Of a stretch of DNA of 29,727 nt, positions 1 to 9,012 are shown in pieces. The stretch comes from CAUYUA01 sp963575675 (GTDB lineage Bacteria > Pseudomonadota > Alphaproteobacteria > Azospirillales > Azospirillaceae). The stretch lies in contig CAUYUA010000225.1 of the NCBI GenBank assembly GCA_963575675.1, positions 1-29,727 of the forward strand, given 5' to 3'. The position numbers were made by a program, and so were the translations under genes. A model generated the notes under the pieces. That model did no database searches. It saw only the letters and a list, made by a program, of their open reading frames with translations, and had not been told where the DNA came from. Position 1 is the first letter of the stretch, and every line of letters starts with the position of its first letter.

Positions 1-59
1 GCCCCCCTTATAATCCCCCACGACCAGGAACACAGTCCCTGGACCCGTCTGATTTTTAT
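1..59 (-). repeat. Dispersed hairpin repeat, copy 1 (cut by window edge)
   Basis: This is the reverse-orientation copy of a repeat seen four more times (16367-16443, 21101-21176, 21201-21280, 29676-29727). It shares the C-run, the CCAGGAACACAGTCCCTGG hairpin and the GGACCCGTCT edge. It differs from the other copies at a few bases (TATAATCCCCCA against TATGATCCCCGG). It lies just past the stop codon of the FHA gene, so it may form the 3' end of that transcript. Confidence 0.85.
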
Positions 60-1394
60 TTAGTTTCCAGGCTTCACATCGCGCCAACCGTCAATAATTA
101 CGCGATCCTTGGTTTCAACATCCTGGACCAACGCATACAGAGCCTTGTGATCAACCGTAAGCACCGAGTTCAGCTTCCGCCGCAGCGCCTTATAGCTGTC
201 TTTAAACTCGTCCAACGCCTTCAGCTCTCGAATAACCGATGGAGTGGCGATCGCTCCCACTTGAGCGTTTTTCTTGGCGAAAATATGATATTTGGTCAAA
301 CCGTCCAGGAAATTGACCAAATCAACAGATTGCGTCAACTCTTCTTTCTTGACGTCCTTCGTGTCGAGCTTGGCGGCCCGCGCCGCTTCATCCACCTGTT
401 TAGAGATTTCGTCCAATTCTTGCTTGAATGCATTAAGTTCAAGCTGAATTGCCTTCCATACGGCGTCTTCGAACGCAGGAGCCTCGCTCGCCGCTTTGAC
501 TTTGGCGAGATAGCTACTTTCAAAGCGTTGGAACAAAGCCTTGGCGTAAGCGCCGCTTAAGACCGGATGCCCTTTGTTCTGATCGAGAATCTGTTTCGCT
601 TCCGCAATCACGGAAGTCATGCGCGCCTCATCCGCGCCGGCGGACAACAACTGCGTCTGTTCAACAATTGCCTTGATCTTGCTCTCACGCTGGAGCGTCG
701 GATAATATAAAAATCCGCCGACTCCCACGCCGATCAACACTACGGCAATAACGGCAATCAAACCGCCTTTTCCTCCGCCGCTTTTGGCGGACGCCGCCGT
801 CGACGCAGTCGTCGGACGCGGCGGGGGCACCAAAGAGACTTGTTGCGGCGCGTCTTCAGCCTTGCGGGCGGCGGCGATGATCGCGCTTGCGGCTCCGGAG
901 CTTCCGGCCATCATCGTGTGCTCGCCATCGCCGTCATCGTCGGCGGAAGCGGCCGATCTTGCGGCGCCGTTGCTCAAATCCGGCCGTTCGAGTTCGAATT
1001 TAAAAGGAATCGGTCCGATTTTGACTTCGTCGTCGTGCTTCAACCAAGCGGTTTTAACCTTCTGACGATTTACTTGAACGCCGTTGGTGCTGTTCAAGTC
1101 TTCGATGCCCCAAACGCCAACTCCTGCAAAGATGCGCGCATGTTGCCGCGACAATTTGCGGGAAGAAATCGGGTAAGTGCAGGTTTCACCGCGCCCGATC
1201 GTCTGCTCAGCTCCCACCGCCAAATGGATCACGCCATTTCCGGGCAGAGGGCTTTCGATCAGACTGGGGTCCAGACACGTCAAACGCGCCTTTGGCGCAT
1301 TGACCATTGCCTGAGAAGGGCCTTTTGGAATGCTTCCGTCCTTGGCGGAAAATTCGCCGAAGGCGACGGTTCTATCTTCGTTTGAATCAGTCAT
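60..1394 (-). CDS. FHA-domain single-pass membrane protein
   Basis: The product is 444 aa, counted from the ATG at 1394. The open frame continues to a TTG at 1475, but that extension has no clear ribosome-binding site. Residues about 40-135 form an FHA domain, which binds phosphothreonine peptides. The hallmark motifs are visible: GR at 68-69, SRQH at 82-85 and NSTNG at 101-105. A Pro/Ala/Thr-rich linker leads to one transmembrane helix at about 210-231. A helical, Lys/Glu-rich C-terminal domain of about 210 residues follows, which I do not recognise. The FHA domain should be cytoplasmic and the C-terminal part periplasmic, by inference. No Ser/Thr kinase or phosphatase gene is in the window. 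The gene is divergent from the TolC cluster and may be unrelated to it. A signalling or scaffold role is known for the domain, but the partner here is unknown. Confidence 0.85.
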   Translation of the reverse strand: MTDSNEDRTVAFGEFSAKDGSIPKGPSQAMVNAPKARLTCLDPSLIESPLPGNGVIHLAVGAEQTIGRGETCTYPISSRKLSRQHARIFAGVGVWGIEDLNSTNGVQVNRQKVKTAWLKHDDEVKIGPIPFKFELERPDLSNGAARSAASADDDGDGEHTMMAGSSGAASAIIAAARKAEDAPQQVSLVPPPRPTTASTAASAKSGGGKGGLIAVIAVVLIGVGVGGFLYYPTLQRESKIKAIVEQTQLLSAGADEARMTSVIAEAKQILDQNKGHPVLSGAYAKALFQRFESSYLAKVKAASEAPAFEDAVWKAIQLELNAFKQELDEISKQVDEAARAAKLDTKDVKKEELTQSVDLVNFLDGLTKYHIFAKKNAQVGAIATPSVIRELKALDEFKDSYKALRRKLNSVLTVDHKALYALVQDVETKDRVIIDGWRDVKPGN

Positions 1395-1889
1395 GCCGGT
1401 ATTTGCCGAATTTTGCCGTGGACGATATTTGAGGCCGACCAAGCACAAAGCAGTGACGCACAACAACACTGACAAAGTGACGTCATGATTCCGTTAGAAA
1501 GGTCATGCAAGTGGACAGCCTTCGACACTATGCCGAAGGATTCGAATTTGAGCAACTTTTGCTGTTTATCATTGATGGATTTCAGCATGAACCGGATAAA
1601 ATATAGATTATGTTAAACTCATTCCAAAAAGAATTTCATAATCAGAAAAGAAAAAAGCAGCTTCCATGCCACAGTGTTTCAGAAATAACTCGTTTTTGCC
1701 GGCATCCAAACAAACATCAACGGTATTTGCTTGTCACGTCTCTGTCCGAGGTGGCACAAGACATATTCAATGGAGAACACACGAGTGGCGAAACGCGCGA
1801 TGATGCTCCTAAACATCTTCCGATCGATGCCCCGTTCGGCCGACAGCCGTCGTGGCGCGCAATCGCCACATACCGGGAGGCCCGGCGTT
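1395..1889. other. Divergent intergenic region, FHA gene / first TolC gene
   Basis: About 500 bp separate the two divergent starts, so promoters for both directions should be here. The stretch around 1600-1660 is AT-rich. The frames that stay open (1391-1588 minus, 1610-1906 plus) show no ribosome-binding site or recognisable domain. I found no convincing promoter consensus. Confidence 0.5.
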
Positions 1890-4124
1890 ATGGCGGCGCT
1901 GTCTGAGCATATCCCTTCTCGATGCATTTGTTTTATGCGTCCAACCTTATCTTGCAAGTCTACGCTTGTGAGTTCGGTTGTTTCCGGGATTGTTGCAAGC
2001 ATTGTTGTGATCAGCGCGCCGCTTTCGTCCCCCGCCTCGGCGGCGACCGGGCAAAGCGCGTCTTCGGCGCGCTCCGAATCGACCGACGTTGCTTCCGTCA
2101 AAACAAACAAGAAGAAAAAGAACGCCTCAAATCGCGCCTCTCCCGGCTCGGGCTCCAAAACCGCTTCGCCTCTCGGCGACGCGGGAGCCTTGACTCCCGC
2201 GAGTTCTCAGCCCGGCGCCGCGCCTGGAGCGCCCGCCGCGCCGCCGGAGACGAATATAGAACTTCCCCGCATTGACTTTGCGGAACTGTTGAACGAAGCC
2301 AGGCGCGCCGGTCGCATTCCTGAGGGCGCTCGTTCGCGCATGGCGGGTCTCGCCGCGCGATCCGTGTCTCTGAACGAGATCGGCAACGCGCTGTTGGAGC
2401 GCAATCACGACATTCGATCCGCCGCTGAAAGCGTTGAGACCTCGAAAGCGGTGATCACGCAAACCGACGCCGCGTTCGATCCTTCATTTTTCTCATCGCT
2501 TTATTACAATTGGGCCGATAGTTTCTCGCGCCGCGAAATCATGAACATGTTGGTGGAGCAAAGCCCGGATGACGTGCGGACGCAGCGGCTTCAACAGTTG
2601 AACGAACAGACTCAGAGCCAAGCCGAGCAGATGCGTCAGAACGGCGCTTCCGAAGACGAAGTCAACTCTTTCTTAAGCAGCGAAACCGGCACGAACAGCG
2701 GAACTCCGGTCTGCGGCATCCAAGTGGACGGCGCCGCAGCCATTCAAGTCACCGCGATTGATCCTAAGAACGCCAATCTCGCAGACGTCCAAACCTGCTT
2801 TTTGCCTCCGGTGATGCAAACGGTCAACGCCCCGGCCAGTTATCCTATGTTGGCCACCCATACGGTTTCCAACTCTCTGGGATTGGGTTGGAAGTCCGGG
2901 TTCGGAGCGCAGATCAGCTTAAGTCTCTCCACAACATATCGTAAGAAATCGTCGTTCCAGACGCCGAGCACGCCCGGCGGCACATTTGCGTACAGCTACG
3001 CCAGCGACCCGTTCGGCTGGGGAGGTCCGGGGCTTTATTGGACCAGCAGCGCTCAGCTCTCTTTGTCCATGCCGTTTCCTTACACGAAGGGATTCGGTTA
3101 TTCCGGATCGCAAGAGTCTTTCAACCTTCGACTTGCAGAAAGCGGCCAACGTCGCTCTGTGTGGGCGGAGAAGTCGACGCGCAACTCCGTTCTTGCGCAA
3201 GGCTTGTCGGCCTATTGGGATATGGTCTCCAACGCCGAGAGTTTGAAATCCTTGGTTGCTCACCGACGCCTGTTGGAAGAACGTCTTTCGCGTCAAAAAG
3301 GATTGTTCGCTCTTGGCTTGGCGACGCAATACGACGTCTCTCAGCTTGAAGTTGCGATTGCCAATCAAGAAAGCCGCGAAGAAATCGCCTGGAACCAATA
3401 CCTCACGATTTCCAATCGCCTTCAGGCTCTTATGGCGGAAGAACAACGCGGCGTTTTCATTCCCAAAGACATCGATGCGCTTTTAGAACAGCGCGTTCCG
3501 TTGAACGCCGACGCCGTCTACCAACGGGCTCTGGACACTCACCCTGACTTGAAGACGCAGCGTGAGGCTCTTGAGGCGGGGAATATGACGGTTCAATTTC
3601 GTGAAAACCAAAATCGCCCCGACATCAGTTTCTCCGTTATAGCCGGAGTTGGCCAATCCGACAGCGCTTTCGGCTATGGCAGCCCCTGGGCCGCATGGAG
3701 CAATCTCGGTTCTCCGGACAACAGCAATATTTACGTCGGCGTCCGCTATCGTTTGCCTTTGGGCAAGAACCAAACCGAAGCCGCCTTGCGGCGGGCGCGG
3801 ATCGAAGAAAAACAAGCCTATGATCGTTCTCGCATGGTTCAACAGCAAATCGTCAATACGGTTGATCGCGCTTTAGGAGATTTGCGCTCGGCTGAATCCG
3901 TGGTGCGGCAAAGCGACGAAGACTTCAAATTGGCGAAAACCGCTCTGGAGCGCTCGATGGATTTGAGCCGTGAAGGATTGGTTTCCGAGTTCGAAGTCAT
4001 CAATCGTCATGACGAATTGTTGACGGCTCGCCTGAATTGGATATCCGCTCAAATCGGTTATCGCAAAAGCGTTGTGCGGATGTTGGCGGCTCAAGGCGTG
4101 CTGGAACAAGAGTATATGCGCTAA
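1890..4124 (+). CDS. TolC-family outer-membrane protein, paralogue 1
   Basis: The product is 744 aa from the ATG at 1890, which has GGGAGG nine bases upstream. The frame is open further upstream (from 1731) and another ATG lies at 1935. A signal peptide with a long n-region ends near residue 51 (SPASA). A disordered Ala/Pro/Ser-rich stretch precedes the TolC fold. The two TolC helical repeats are recognisable: an early one ending in TDAAFDPSF, and a late one with long amphipathic helices after the barrel strand ending RLPLGKNQT. TolC proteins form trimeric outer-membrane exit ducts. The family norm is about 430-500 aa. The extra length here is the N-terminal stretch plus an insertion before the first barrel strands that holds the only two cysteines of the mature protein. 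Related strand motifs (an MPFPYTKGFG-like turn) recur in the next two genes. Unlike them, it lacks their shared C-terminal tail. Export substrate unknown. Confidence 0.88.
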   Translation: MAALSEHIPSRCICFMRPTLSCKSTLVSSVVSGIVASIVVISAPLSSPASAATGQSASSARSESTDVASVKTNKKKKNASNRASPGSGSKTASPLGDAGALTPASSQPGAAPGAPAAPPETNIELPRIDFAELLNEARRAGRIPEGARSRMAGLAARSVSLNEIGNALLERNHDIRSAAESVETSKAVITQTDAAFDPSFFSSLYYNWADSFSRREIMNMLVEQSPDDVRTQRLQQLNEQTQSQAEQMRQNGASEDEVNSFLSSETGTNSGTPVCGIQVDGAAAIQVTAIDPKNANLADVQTCFLPPVMQTVNAPASYPMLATHTVSNSLGLGWKSGFGAQISLSLSTTYRKKSSFQTPSTPGGTFAYSYASDPFGWGGPGLYWTSSAQLSLSMPFPYTKGFGYSGSQESFNLRLAESGQRRSVWAEKSTRNSVLAQGLSAYWDMVSNAESLKSLVAHRRLLEERLSRQKGLFALGLATQYDVSQLEVAIANQESREEIAWNQYLTISNRLQALMAEEQRGVFIPKDIDALLEQRVPLNADAVYQRALDTHPDLKTQREALEAGNMTVQFRENQNRPDISFSVIAGVGQSDSAFGYGSPWAAWSNLGSPDNSNIYVGVRYRLPLGKNQTEAALRRARIEEKQAYDRSRMVQQQIVNTVDRALGDLRSAESVVRQSDEDFKLAKTALERSMDLSREGLVSEFEVINRHDELLTARLNWISAQIGYRKSVVRMLAAQGVLEQEYMR

Positions 4125-4488
4125 ATTGACGCTCATCCGAAGGCCATCCGGGGACGCGCCGTTTTGAAACGCGCGTCTCTCCGGTCGAGGTTTAAAGGCC
4201 GAGGCTTAAGGGCGTAGCTTAAAGAACGTTGCGGCGGTCAGAAAACGCCACAGCGAAAAAAGAGCGAAAAAAGCCTGAAACCTTGAAACCTCAGCGCAGA
4301 AACAGAAACAAAAACGACGAAACGACCCAAGCCATAAGCGTTCTGATCCGCCGTTCCATTCGTCTTTGAGCCGCAACTGAAACGTCTACGCTTACCGGCG
4401 CCGAAAAAGCGGAAAATCGAGCGTAAAGATGAAAAATCAGGCGGAGAGAACCTCGGATCGTCGTTGAAAAGAATTGAGGAATAAGGCG
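4125..4488. other. Intergenic region between TolC genes 1 and 2
   Basis: The only clear structure is an inverted repeat at about 4152-4177 (GACGCGC and GCGCGTC around a CGTTTTGAAAC loop) with no T-tract after it. The spacing of 364 bp suggests that gene 2 has its own promoter, but I cannot point to one. The frames open in this stretch look like shadows. Confidence 0.45.
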
Positions 4489-6681
4489 ATGAGCGGACGC
4501 ACAACCGAACCGGGACGAAACATGATCCGGCGCTGGCTGGCGGCGACGTTGGTCGGCGCAAGCGCAGGACTGGTCGTCGGCGGCGCCATGACGGGCGACG
4601 CTTTGGCGGAAAGTTCGACCAAACGTGGAGAAAACGCGCCGAACGTCAAATCCGCCACTGCGTCGTCGGCCGCTCCGTCGGCCATTACGTCGTCGGCCAT
4701 TACATCGATTGAAAAAACAGCGCCCAACAGCGCCCAGGTGGTTGATGTGCCGCCCGCTCCGTTTTTGGTGAACGCACGCGCGCTCACGGAAGAGCGCGCA
4801 ATCAATAAAACGATCTTCGCCGCACGCGATATGGTTGCTCGTTCGGTCGGCGGCGCTATGGCGATCCCCAGCGCGACGACAGAACTTGCTTTGCGCGAAG
4901 CCGCAATGACCGCCATACAAAAGAATCTCGATATTCGGCGGCGGCGTTTGTCGAAAAGCATCGCCGAACGCGCCGTTGATGAAGCGCGCGCCGTCTTTGA
5001 GCCGACATTGGTCGTCTCACTTTCCAGCGCGCTGCAACATTCTTTCATGCGACGGGTTTACGCCAACAAATACAAACCGGCGACCACCCGCGTTCCCGTG
5101 GGAACCACGGTTACTATGCCGACCAATCCCAACGTCATCAGCGTGAACGGCGCGACGCCGCCAACGCAAGAATCCTTCACTTGCACGCCGGGCGCGGCTT
5201 CGATTAACCTCGACGGCTCACGCGACGCCTGCTACATTCTGATTCAGAATCCCGGAAACGCCGTCACCTATCAGCAGTACAGCAAAGCGCGCACCGCCGG
5301 ATATTATCACTCAGAGGTTTTTAAAGACGACGGGACAGCCGTTGTCGAGCCTTCTCCTTATCAACCCCACATGACCACCACCACCGTCGGCTCGATCGGC
5401 ATTATGCAGATGCTGCCATGGGGATCGAGTCTGCAATTAAGTCTTTCCTCCACATATGCAGAAAAATATTATCCTCTCAATATAAACAACGGATTACCGA
5501 AAACTTACGGCGTTTATCATCGCCCCTATACATCGTCGTTCTCGATCAGCGCCAATGTTCCTCTGCCTTACACCAGAAATTTTGGTCCGACCTCCGCCGC
5601 CGACATGAGTCTGGACGTCACACGTCATGGCGTCGATCTTGCCGAACTCGATGTTCAGACCATCATCAACAGCACGTTGTTGGACGTCGATGCAACCTAT
5701 TGGCGGATGGTCGGCGCTGTTCTGCGCTTGAAAGCCGCAGAAGAGTCCGTGGTTCTGGCTCAGAAACAGCGGGAAAGCATCTTAAATCTATATCGTCAGC
5801 AACTCGTCACCGATAGCGATAAATCACGGGCCGACAGTCAAGTTTCACGCATCCAGGCGACGCAACAACAGATTTTCGCCGATTATCTCTCGGCCTCAGA
5901 GGCCATGCATCATTTGCTCAACAGCAGCGACCTTTCTCTGTTGCTGCCCGTCGGATATCAAGGAATCATCAACGGTGGTTTGGTCGGCGGGTTTGATCCC
6001 GACCAGATCGCCAACAATCCCAACTATCAACGTCAGGCGGTGGCCGTGCGGATCGCCGGTTTGGCGCGCGCTCAGCGTGAGGCTCAAGATCGCCCCAGCG
6101 TCTCGGCGATTCATAACCTCTCGCTTTCGCAGGGAGGAGCATTCGGGTATCCCGGTCTTCTCGACTCCCTCTCCAACGTCTTCAACGAAGACAAAATCTC
6201 GATTACGTTCGGGCTGCTCTACCAGTATTCGCTGGGAGAACGCGCCGTCGGCGCCGCGCTTGAGGCTTCGAAGCACCTTTATAATCAGCAAGAACTGGCG
6301 CTTCGCAAGATCGAACAAACCGTGCGCGCCGATTACGAAAACGCGCACATCGAAATGGCCAGCGCCAAAGAGCGCGTTAAAATCGCCGAACGTAATTTGA
6401 AACTGTCGGAAGAGCTGTACGAAACGTCCAAGTCTCAACAAGAGCTTGGTTTGGTTCCGGCCTATGAAGCCTTAAGCCGTTTGTCGGCGACGCTCGACGC
6501 CCGGACAACGCTCATCCAAGCCCGAATCGATCTGCGCACCGCCGAATCGCGCCTTTTGGCCAGTCTCGGCGCCATTGCCGAACGCTATGGCGAACGAACG
6601 GCGCAAACCGAAGACGATCGCGCGCGCTTGACGCAATTACACAACTCCGGCGCGCTCAAACATTTCGGGGGCCCCTTATGA
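4489..6681 (+). CDS. TolC-family outer-membrane protein, paralogue 2
   Basis: The product is 730 aa from the ATG at 4489, with GAGGA eight bases upstream. A TTG at 4474 is also in frame. The signal peptide spans about residues 1-40, with a DALA cleavage site. A low-complexity Ser/Ala/Thr stretch follows and contains a 15-bp tandem repeat (4678-4707). The TolC outer-membrane efflux fold follows: a first helical segment ending ARAVFEPTL, barrel strands with QMLPWGSSLQLSLS and VPLPYTRNFG, then long helices. The C-terminal repeat closes with a tail (GALKHFGG) that resembles the end of the third paralogue. The mature protein has just two cysteines, 15 residues apart in the pre-barrel insertion. 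The stop codon overlaps the next start (ATGA), so translation of the two is probably coupled. It likely forms or contributes to an outer-membrane channel. No partner pump is encoded nearby. Confidence 0.88.
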   Translation: MSGRTTEPGRNMIRRWLAATLVGASAGLVVGGAMTGDALAESSTKRGENAPNVKSATASSAAPSAITSSAITSIEKTAPNSAQVVDVPPAPFLVNARALTEERAINKTIFAARDMVARSVGGAMAIPSATTELALREAAMTAIQKNLDIRRRRLSKSIAERAVDEARAVFEPTLVVSLSSALQHSFMRRVYANKYKPATTRVPVGTTVTMPTNPNVISVNGATPPTQESFTCTPGAASINLDGSRDACYILIQNPGNAVTYQQYSKARTAGYYHSEVFKDDGTAVVEPSPYQPHMTTTTVGSIGIMQMLPWGSSLQLSLSSTYAEKYYPLNINNGLPKTYGVYHRPYTSSFSISANVPLPYTRNFGPTSAADMSLDVTRHGVDLAELDVQTIINSTLLDVDATYWRMVGAVLRLKAAEESVVLAQKQRESILNLYRQQLVTDSDKSRADSQVSRIQATQQQIFADYLSASEAMHHLLNSSDLSLLLPVGYQGIINGGLVGGFDPDQIANNPNYQRQAVAVRIAGLARAQREAQDRPSVSAIHNLSLSQGGAFGYPGLLDSLSNVFNEDKISITFGLLYQYSLGERAVGAALEASKHLYNQQELALRKIEQTVRADYENAHIEMASAKERVKIAERNLKLSEELYETSKSQQELGLVPAYEALSRLSATLDARTTLIQARIDLRTAESRLLASLGAIAERYGERTAQTEDDRARLTQLHNSGALKHFGGPL
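4678..4707 (+). repeat. 15-bp tandem duplication in TolC paralogue 2
   Basis: TCGGCCATTACGTCG is followed directly by TCGGCCATTACATCG, one mismatch. It encodes part of the low-complexity linker after the signal peptide and keeps the frame. Confidence 0.85.
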
Positions 6682-8828
6682 AGACGTCCGTTTGCCCGAC
6701 GCTTTCGCGCTCACTCAAAATCCGCGCCGCGAACAGCAAAATCCGCGCCGCGAACAGATGGGTTGGCCCCTTGGCGACAGCGGCGGCGCTCTTGCTGTCC
6801 TCGGCGCCGGTTTTGGCCGCAGAAGACGCCGCGCTTGAGAAAGCCGACTATGATCGTCACGCCGGCGCCGTCGTGGAGGTGGTCTATTCTCAAGTGCAAG
6901 CCACTCCCAGCGCGCGCGACCGCAACAAACGCTCCTTGCTGGAGACTTTGCTGAAAGAGCGCTCCGCTTCGAACAGCAACTTAAAAAATCGTCCGATCTC
7001 CGGCCTGACCTTGCGGCAAGCCGTGGCTCTCGGCGCTTCAGAAGGCGTGAGAAAGAATCTTTCATTGGTGATCGGAAATGCCGATCTCGAACGAATGGAA
7101 GAGTTCATACGCGAAGCCAACGCCGTCTTTGACCCCGTCTTTGACCTTTCGATCGGTTACAATCGCAGCGACACATATTACCGCGCGCGCATCGGCAAAG
7201 TTTGGAACAAGAACTTTGGGCCGTCAACAATCGACAACACTTATCTTACCGGAGTCTCGGTTGACGACTTCGCCTCCGCCAGCAAACATATGTTGCATCG
7301 CGTGAATCTGTGCGCGCTTTCGAGCGGGTATTTGTGCGCCTATCCAGACAAATTACCGCAAGACCCGTTCGTGTTGGCTTATGGGTGGGCTCAATATAAG
7401 GGCTTTAATCTGGAAGAACGTCAAATCGTCGCCAGTCCCGGCCGAAAGGCGAATAAAGGACATCCCAAGCAGCAAACCACCTATTCTTTGGGCCTGACGC
7501 AGCAACTTCCTTGGGGTGGTCAGATTGTTCTTAGCGATAAGACGATTCAACAGAAAGTATATTATGATTCAAAAAATTATTGGGAAGATGGTCAGTTCTC
7601 CACCACGTTGACCGGAACCTTGACGATGCCTTTGCCCTTCACCAAAGGGTCAGGGCAAGACAACAGCAACAACATCGCCATTCGTCGCGCCAAATTGGCG
7701 CGTGAACAAATCGATTGGGTCTATAAAGCCACTGTCAATCAAGTCGTCCGCGATATTCAGATCGTCTATCTAGAGCTGGCGCGGCAACTGGAGTCCCTCG
7801 ACGTCACTGTGAAACACCGCGACGCCGTCAACAAGCTGCGTGAGCGAATGGATCGTTTATACGCCGCCGGTCAGGGAACTCGTTATCAAAAGGCTCAGCT
7901 CGACGCCGAAGTCGTCAAAGCCGACGTGCGCATCGAGCAAGCCTTGCAAGCCTATGTCAACGCTTCGGTGTCTTTGGCGGCGCTGATCGGCGATCCGAAC
8001 GCGACTCGCGGCGGCGAGATTTTCTTGCCCTACGCCTATGGGCAAGACTTGGATCGCGTCCAGACATTCAAAGCCGAAGAGGTGATTGAAACCGCCTTCA
8101 AGGAACGTCCGGAACTGACGGTGGATAAGCTCAACCGCGATATGTCCGAACTCAGTCTGAAATTGGCCGAGAATTCAGCGCGTCCCGACGTCAAGTTCCA
8201 AGCCGCTTTAACTTCGGCGGAAGACGGCTCGACATACGGTTATCAAACGCCGTTTCACAGTCATTGGGCGGCGGTTGGAACCAACAACGACTCTCATCCG
8301 GATAGCTTGAATCATAATTACTCTTTGACCTACACCTATCCCTGGATGAATCATGGACCTGAAGCCTCCGCTGAAAAAGCGCGGCTTTCGGTGGAAGATC
8401 AAGAACTCGCCATACAAGCAACGCAATCGCGCGTGCGACGAGAAATCGGCGACCGTCTCAGCGCGTTGCAAACGGCTCAAACCCGCAAGCGTTTACGGCA
8501 TGACGACGCCGCCAACATGCGTTTGACCTATCAGGCTTTGCAACGGCGAATGGAAGCCGGCATCGTTTCTGAAGATGAATTGACAAACACATTGCGTCAG
8601 CGTTTGGATGCGGAATTGGGTGAGATCAGCGCTCAAATCGACATCAAACAAGCCGAAATCTATTTATTGGCTGCTCAAGGAATCATCTCGCGCGTGCTGC
8701 CGATTCAGACGGCGCAATCAGACGTCGACCGTCGCAGAATCGATCTTTTAGCCGACGCCGGGTATCTGCATTACTTCGGTCGGGACAAGTCCAAGAGTTC
8801 GGTTGCGTCTGCAAAAGAACAACCATAG
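6678..8828 (+). CDS. TolC-family outer-membrane protein, paralogue 3
   Basis: The product is 716 aa. Its ATG overlaps the TGA of the preceding gene by 4 nt, which fixes the start and implies an operon. The signal peptide runs to about residue 47 (APVLA), with a positively charged n-region lengthened by a 21-bp tandem duplication. The TolC fold follows: a helical segment with EANAVFDPVFDLSIGYN, barrel strands with QQLPWGGQIVLS and MPLPFTKGSG, then long helices and a second repeat closing near residue 690. The mature protein has only two cysteines, seven residues apart, in the insertion before the barrel strands. It shares the C-terminal AGYLHYFG-type tail with paralogue 2. As in the other two paralogues, the insertion makes it much longer than classical TolC. 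Outer-membrane trimer location is inferred from the family; the substrate is unknown. Confidence 0.88.
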   Translation: MKTSVCPTLSRSLKIRAANSKIRAANRWVGPLATAAALLLSSAPVLAAEDAALEKADYDRHAGAVVEVVYSQVQATPSARDRNKRSLLETLLKERSASNSNLKNRPISGLTLRQAVALGASEGVRKNLSLVIGNADLERMEEFIREANAVFDPVFDLSIGYNRSDTYYRARIGKVWNKNFGPSTIDNTYLTGVSVDDFASASKHMLHRVNLCALSSGYLCAYPDKLPQDPFVLAYGWAQYKGFNLEERQIVASPGRKANKGHPKQQTTYSLGLTQQLPWGGQIVLSDKTIQQKVYYDSKNYWEDGQFSTTLTGTLTMPLPFTKGSGQDNSNNIAIRRAKLAREQIDWVYKATVNQVVRDIQIVYLELARQLESLDVTVKHRDAVNKLRERMDRLYAAGQGTRYQKAQLDAEVVKADVRIEQALQAYVNASVSLAALIGDPNATRGGEIFLPYAYGQDLDRVQTFKAEEVIETAFKERPELTVDKLNRDMSELSLKLAENSARPDVKFQAALTSAEDGSTYGYQTPFHSHWAAVGTNNDSHPDSLNHNYSLTYTYPWMNHGPEASAEKARLSVEDQELAIQATQSRVRREIGDRLSALQTAQTRKRLRHDDAANMRLTYQALQRRMEAGIVSEDELTNTLRQRLDAELGEISAQIDIKQAEIYLLAAQGIISRVLPIQTAQSDVDRRRIDLLADAGYLHYFGRDKSKSSVASAKEQP
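6716..6757 (+). repeat. Perfect 21-bp tandem duplication in a signal peptide
   Basis: Two identical 21-bp units (6716-6736 and 6737-6757) each encode seven residues with the core KIRAAN. They lie in the basic n-region of the third TolC signal peptide and keep the frame. Confidence 0.95.
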
Positions 8829-9012
8829 CTCTTGTCGGCGCGATGTGTGGCGGGAAAGTCTCTTCATCGCGCAATGATCTTATGTGTTTTGCGTTTTGAT
8901 GCAGACGGACGATGGAAAACTTTCGAAGAGAACCCCTTGTCTGTATCAAGACATCTTGAGCAATGCGGATTGCACACAGAACTTCCACTTTTATCTCCCT
9001 CAGGAGACGGTC

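Noticed and set aside
1391..1588. 65-aa minus-strand frame upstream of the FHA gene
   Set aside because: Overlaps the FHA start in another frame; no ribosome-binding site or similarity.
4291..5048. Minus-strand frames across the start of TolC paralogue 2
   Set aside because: Arg/Ser/Ala-rich shadows of a gene with a clear signal peptide on the plus strand.
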